Part shown: piece by piece, positions 58,893 to 64,000 of the stretch
How the letters are laid out: every line of letters begins with the position of its first letter
Numbering within the stretch: the stretch's first letter is position 1
Assembly (NCBI GenBank): GCA_964036275.1
Contig: OZ038434.1
Span: forward strand, 37,099,279-37,163,278
Direction of reading: 5' to 3'
DNA from: Litoditis marina
Lineage: Eukaryota; Nematoda; Chromadorea; Rhabditida; Rhabditidae
Length of the DNA: 64,000 nt
Position numbers and translations under genes: made by a program
The notes under the pieces: generated by a model
Seen by the model: only the letters and a program-made list of their open reading frames with translations
The model's database searches: none
What the model was told of the DNA's origin: nothing

Positions 58893-59838
58893 CATAACCA
58901 ATTTTCAGGAACATAATCACTCTCCAAACGGTGACTTTTACTCTCTTCAGAATCAGTAGACGATGATAGAACGAAATAGCAGTCACCATAGCGTTGTTGG
59001 TCGCTAGAAACACCAGAATAGCGAAACTAAAATATAGGAATATTTTTCATGATTCAAAGTGTAGATAAATTGATTTGCACACCAACAGAACCTGAGCAAA
59101 AACCGAACAGTTAGTCAAGTGACGAGAAAGTATGGAGGAGACTAGATCAACCATTTACCTCGGACATAGTAGAACCAATAGAACCAGCTGAAGGAGAGCA
59201 GAAACAGTTTGGTAGTGGAGTATGACATCGAATTCGGGATACAATAGAGAATAGCAGAATATCTCAAATGAGCCCAGTACATCAGTTGTAGTGTACTGAT
59301 CCATAACACATTTATACCATTGAAAACCAGTATATATGACCGGAATATAGAAGAATATGATTCAGGATAGTAAAAACGACCATGAATTGAGGGGAATGTA
59401 TCACCTGAAAAAAGTATAGTTGTTCATGGGTCACAAAATAACTGTTTTCACATCTGCCAAATGTTCATATTGTTCCATTTTTTTTCAGGCCTTAAAGAAG
59501 GACGATTTTCCATCTTTTCATCTTATTTCAAACTCAAATAGGAATTCTACCCTGTTTTTGAATCAAAATAATTCAACCATTATTCTAGTTTCAGACATAC
59601 CTCGGACATAATAGAACCAACAGAACCAGCTGAAGGAGAGCAGAAACAGTTTGGTAGTAGAGTATGACATCGAATTCGAGATACAATACAGGATATCGTC
59701 AATGAGGTCAGTACATCAGTGGTACTGTACTGATCCAAAACACATTGATACCATTGAAAACCAGTATAAATGACCGATATGTAGAAGAATATGATTCATA
59801 ATGTTAAAAACTGTCATGAATGTAGTGGAATGTATCAC
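58893..59838 (-). pseudogene. Membrane-protein family exon blocks (two first exons)
   Basis: First-exon-like blocks at 59838-59601 (238 bp) and 59404-59159, and a second-exon block at 59026-58893. This tandem arrangement mirrors 24094-25397. The stretch 58680-61370 as a whole is a direct copy of window positions ~35-2300. Confidence 0.5.
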
Positions 59839-59844
59839 CTGAAA

Positions 59845-61370
59845 AAAAGTTGGAAAGTTATACCTGGGTCACAAAACAATAGTTCTCACAATCACGAATA
59901 AATCTATTCTATTCTATTCTAACTTAGTTCTTAACTTGAACGAAGTTTTCGCATAAATAACCAATTGAACTAATAATAATGAAGACTATCTGTGAAGTTA
60001 ATTATTGATCAAGTTCAAAGTTACACCGTTTTGGCCTCCGCACCTCTACCAAAGTACGAAAATAGGCTTGAAATCCGTAAAGTTCTAGAGTATGAAACGT
60101 TGTCTTACTTGAAATCATTTAACAGTAAATTATTTGAACTAATAAAACTTAATTACCTTGTCCAGTTATTCAAGAAAGAGTCGGAAACTGATCGGAAGCC
60201 AAGCTGGTGCTTCCTTGCAGTACTTTATTTGTACGATCCACCGAAACCTTTTACCATCACCACCCGCACTTCACATATTTCCTGAAAAATCAATACTATT
60301 CAAGCAATATGGAAAGTCTGATAAACTCTCTCAAACGTTTGATTTGCTTGAAAAAGTCAATATCATTAATATGGGTAATACGTTCCCTTCTTAGTCAGGA
60401 ACGTATAATGCGTACTATTGCTACACAACTACTCGAACTATTTCTCAGACTATAAACACAGCAGAATACAATTGAGAGATCGAATGTGGTAACTAAATAC
60501 AGCCAGAATATTTGTTCCACGGAATACACGCTCGCTTCGCTACGTTATACAGGTTTGTAGTTTGGTCGCGAAGTTCTGATTACAGCTAAGATTTGGTGAG
60601 CAATTGCGAGGTATATATTAACGATGAACATCTTGTTCATTAGGAACAATTGAGATTTCTGTTAAACAATGAAGAATGAAGAAAACTAACCTGATGGGGA
60701 GAACATAAATATTGTATAGGTAAGTGTGTAGTACTTTCCAGAGATGTATGATCCGGTAATGAGAATTATATAGGGTCAAAGGTTACGCAAAGATGCCACG
60801 CCTACAAGTTAATTGGGGTTTCTGTTTTGAGTAGCACACCTGGGTGAGAATATTGGAAAGGCGATAGGTAATTGGGGATTTACCTTGAACCTCAATTATG
60901 TTCCAGAGGTAAGAGTATGAACCAAATTATGATGTCCGGAACATGAGAAAAAGAAGAATTGTTGACTTCGGGTTCTAGAGTGTGATCGAACTACAAACAC
61001 AGAAGAACAAACTACAGAATGACAACTTTCGCCTATGCCTACGATGATCATGGTAACGTGAAATATGAATAGACAAAATGTTGTTAGTCATTTGCACAGT
61101 CACTTGAAACATGTAAAACACAGCAGAACTCAGAAACGTGCAATGAAAAAGTGAACGATTCCTCGTTAGAATGATAACCTTACGTGACTGTTCAATTTAC
61201 TTCTAGTATATTCCCATGAAACTCTATGAAAAGTGCTCAACTCTTCGTTGTAGTTTGACGCGAAAGTACCCTTTTTGATCAAGGCACAGTGAAATCGATA
61301 AATGTCCATTTGTGTTCCTCAGTGTCTCTGGTTGCATTCAAGGATCGTCACTATGGATAACGAAAATGTG
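59845..61370. repeat. Unit R, reversed (copy)
   Basis: Same landmarks as other unit R copies in reverse order. It has a short TATTCTATTCTATTC insertion at about 59905 and ends near the ACTATGGATAACG landmark (61352), where low-complexity sequence begins. Confidence 0.85.
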
Positions 61371-61374
61371 GCCT

Positions 61375-61640
61375 ATTTGCTTCCTTTTTCTCGATCTCTT
61401 TTTCTCCATCTTTTTTTTTCTCGTTTTTTTTCATTTTCTCTCCTCCACCCCCCCCCCCCCCTCCTCCCTTTCTCTTCATTTTATATCTCTTTTTCTCCAT
61501 CTTTTTTTTTCGTTCTTTTCCATTTTCTCTCCTCCAACCCCCCCCCCCCCCCTTTCTCTTACTTTTATATCTCTTTTTCTCCATCTTTTTTTTCGTTCTC
61601 TCTGTCCGTCTTTCTTTCTTTCCCCAATTTCCCTTTTTTT
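61375..61640. repeat. Pyrimidine-rich imperfect tandem repeat
   Basis: About three copies of a ~90-bp unit, CTCTTTTTCTCCATCTTTTT, then TTTCTCTCCTCC, then a C13-C14 run. Long frames on both strands (poly-Phe/Ser/Pro, and Lys/Arg/Gly on the reverse) are low-complexity artefacts. Confidence 0.9.
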
Positions 61641-62286
61641 ATATCTTTCGTTTTCATTCTTGGTTGTAAGCTTCCGTTTATTCATTTAAAACAGTCCAGT
61701 ACCGACTCCCCAAGTCTGTATTGAATTGTCAAAAGTTATTCATACTTCACTTTCGGATCCACCGTTTCAGCAGGCGCTTTAGTCTAGAGACTCTATTCCA
61801 AGGCCAACCAGACAACCATTTTTTGTTATCGGTTTTTTTCTCATTTTTAAGAGTGTACAAAACTGAACGTAGTAATACCATTGTAACCTAATTGTTGCTA
61901 CAATAAATGTCTAAAGATTTTATGTCTATGGAACAACCTACGGGGCGTTGATCAGACTACAAAGTTCAAGGCATTGTGAGACAAACATAGGTCAGAGACA
62001 GGGGAGCAAACCGCACAACTCAGGACAGGTGTATTTAGTTGAACTAGTTCTATATTACTAGTATTATTATACCTAATTTCATGTTTTATTTTCATAATGG
62101 CTTTTCTGTATAATTGTTTTTGTGAAACTCGTAATTTAGTATATTTACACCATAATGTTTTAGTTTTGTCAGAGTCTTTTAGTTTTCCGAAAAAAAAATT
62201 CTCGTTCTCATTGTTTTTAGTGTGAAACATATTGTTTCCATTCTTCGGATAGTGCATTCTATTTTCAATAAGAAGTCGTGTTTCAG
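61641..62286. other. No gene recognised; possible upstream region of the 62.3-kb gene
   Basis: AT-rich with no supportable frame. A TCAGACTACAAAGTTC motif is at about 61951. It may contain the promoter or an upstream exon of the following gene. Confidence 0.4.
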
Positions 62287-63547
62287 GAAGTTTGAGAACT
62301 ATGGCTTTTCTCGAAGCCTATTTTGCCTACATGTGTGGCGCCGCGGTGGTGGCTGTATACCTGAATATTGTGTTGCTTTGGCTGGTCCCCTTCCTACAAT
62401 TCCCAGCATTTCCCGGATTCGATATTCTACTGTACTGCCAAGCTACTCCTGCCGTCTTTCAGCTGATTCTGTTGGTTCTACTGTGTCCAAGGTAAATTGT
62501 ATAAATGAAATTATTTGGTTACAGTTTGATTTCGATGCACGAGATATTTGTTCGATTGATAAAACTAGAAGCACAGTGAGAGAAGACAATACACATCGGA
62601 AAGACGATGTGATGCGCGTACTTTTCATCTCAAACAAAGTTTGCCATCACATGCGTTACTTCGCTGTCGGTGTGCAATCTGGAAATTTTTGGATGTGCGC
62701 ATTCTGTCGTAGTGTATAAGATTTTTCAAACCGTTGTGGACACCGTACCATCGATTTTGTATGGGACGGGGTTTGGCGAGCGGCCAGTTCGTCTGCGTAT
62801 CATTGATCTAATCACTCTCTCTCTCTCAACTGCTGGCAGATAATCTACGACCGCTCGCCCCGCATCGCTCAATCAATTGAACCCTCTGATGTCTTTATGG
62901 GGAAAAGGGCGACTATAAGAGCGCATTTGCCCGCGATTTCGCACGCGTTAGCTGGCTCACGTATGAAACTGCGATTATCACGTGTTTGGGAAGCGTAGCA
63001 ATGTTTTTATTTCAAACTTCACTCTAAAGTTGAAAACCCAAGTTGTAAATCAAGTTTAGACAGTTTACCTAACCTTGATTTCACAATTTGATATCAACTA
63101 GTGACCAATTTGGTGGGCGAACTTTGTTGACCAACTCGGTTCTTAACTTCTAGAGCAGAGACGATCATCTTATTTATCTGATGAGACTTTAATGAGCATG
63201 TCGTTGACTCCCGGCAACGTTTTAGTGTAGTTTGTGATAATACGGGTGGTGATTAGTATATTATAGTCTACAAATGTTCTGAAATCATTCACATTAAAAA
63301 CCTGCCTGAAAAATTCAAACGTTCACAGAGTGAGAGAGACAGAGTGTGCGCGCGACACAACGCATTGACAGCCGTATTCTCAGAAACGTATTCTATTATG
63401 CAATTAGCGAAATAAAACTATTAGCTAGTATTAAGATCAATGAGAGCTCAGACAGTCTGAGATAGTCTGCCTTGTTCTAACCTACAAATTTTCTCGTTCA
63501 GGCCGCATAAGAACGAGCCGGTGACAGCTTGGAACTTTTCGAGTTAG
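62287..63547 (+). CDS. Small multi-pass membrane protein (probable source gene of the dispersed exon family)
   Basis: Exon 62287-62491 follows TGTTTCAG and contains ATG at 62301. It reads MAFLEAYFAYMCGAAVVAVY, LNIVLLWLVPFLQF, then FDILLYCQATPAVFQLIL and LVLLCPR, i.e. two strong hydrophobic helices. It ends CCAAG|GTAAAT. Exon 63502-63547 follows CGTTCAG and completes the split Arg codon, reads PHKNEPVTAWNFSS and stops at TAG. About 80 residues result. Both exons match blocks scattered through the window (24726, 25654, 50974), which carry an extra helix-encoding exon not found here. An alternative exon at 63589-63679 (RTLFDDDLFVVSFHGLAELF) is also in phase and has a GTGAGT donor. The family is not recognised. 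Confidence 0.5.
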
Positions 63548-63679
63548 TATAAATTTCCAGTTCCGGAAAGTTACAGAGATATCTTTCAGGACACTGTTCG
63601 ACGATGACTTGTTCGTTGTGTCATTTCATGGGCTGGCTGAGCTCTTCAATATCAACTCCAAGTTCCAATTATATTGGTG

Positions 63680-64000
63680 AGTACAGTTGAGGTAACAATT
63701 GAAGTGTCACTTATGATATATAAGATATTGAGAGAAGATAGGAAATGAACCTCGTTTGCATAGATTAAACGGTCAGTAACATGCCTGGCAAACTTTAACC
63801 CCCCCCCCCCTCCATCAAATTTTTCTAGGGTTGAACTGAGCCAAACACTAAGAATTCGGGGGATAATTCAGCTGAGCTCAGCTGAAAATGAACTCCAATT
63901 AAATGTTGGCTTTTAGTTTCTGATCGTGGAAATTCAATGCGAATTAAACTAGAAGTAAATCGTATAGTCACGTAAATATAACACTCTAATGAGGAACCGT
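63680..64000. other. No gene recognised; end of window
   Basis: Contains a C12 run near 63799, a run of CAGCTGAGCTCAGCTGA palindromic text at about 63867 and, at the very end (63940-64000), the start of sequence resembling unit R (GAAGTAAATCGTATAGTCAC). Confidence 0.5.

Noticed and set aside
61302..61724. Frames of 69-140 codons on both strands
   Set aside because: Pyrimidine-rich low-complexity repeat; composition alone keeps the frames open.

Overview
The window looks like repeat-rich nuclear DNA of a Caenorhabditis-type nematode. The evidence is short introns with TTTTCAG acceptors, a BEL/Pao (Cer-type) endogenous retrovirus with a phlebovirus-like envelope, remnants of a Maverick/Polinton protein-primed DNA polymerase, and two Helitron-like insertions. 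I see no bacterial-style gene organisation. The species cannot be fixed from the sequence alone. Almost nothing here looks like an intact host gene. The exceptions are a possible small membrane-protein gene near 62.3-63.5 kb and the retrovirus itself.

Layout. 1-5919: a near-perfect palindrome (arms 1-2970 and 3194-5919, 223-bp spacer) made of a dispersed repeat ('unit R') plus exon-like blocks of a small membrane-protein family. 5.9-8.16 kb together with 17.96-18.33 kb: one arm of a second, long-range inverted repeat whose other arm is 52.9-53.0 plus 55.4-57.7 kb. This arm carries two exons of an Argonaute PAZ-like domain converging on the 3' end of a DNA polymerase B pseudogene. 8157-17954: a young BEL/Pao retrovirus on the minus strand, with 341-bp LTRs that differ at one base by eye, a 5-bp target duplication, gag-protease and pol-env frames. 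It is inserted at the stop codon of the polB remnant. 18.4-20.4 kb: another polB pseudogene followed by another convergent PAZ-like exon pair. 20.6-26.2 kb: unit R, a Helitron-like insertion and pseudo-exons. 26.24-35.52 kb: a 141-bp satellite of about 62 copies with higher-order structure, interrupted by a retroelement 3' end. 36.4-47.2 kb: a directly repeated block of about 2.5 kb, tRNA-derived elements, a third PAZ-like exon pair with a 200-bp AAT microsatellite in its intron, and a LINE RT scrap. 48-51.1 kb: unit R and pseudo-exons. 51.3-55.8 kb: the most complete polB pseudogene, with a second Helitron-like element in its last intron. 55.8-61.4 kb: the PAZ-like pair and more unit R and pseudo-exons, reversed. 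61.4-64 kb: low-complexity DNA, then the probable source gene of the membrane-protein family.

Most notable observations: (1) Argonaute PAZ-like exon pairs, with the same intron position and phase, lie 340-400 bp downstream of, and convergent with, Maverick polB 3' ends in three places. (2) Two Helitron-like elements share a 5' hairpin, have unrelated interiors, and end in very large 3' hairpins whose tip is the element end. Paralogous empty sites give both insertion points to the base, up to bases shared with the target. (3) A GATCAAACTACAA-type motif recurs across otherwise unrelated elements. All comparisons were made by eye; no alignments or database searches were run.
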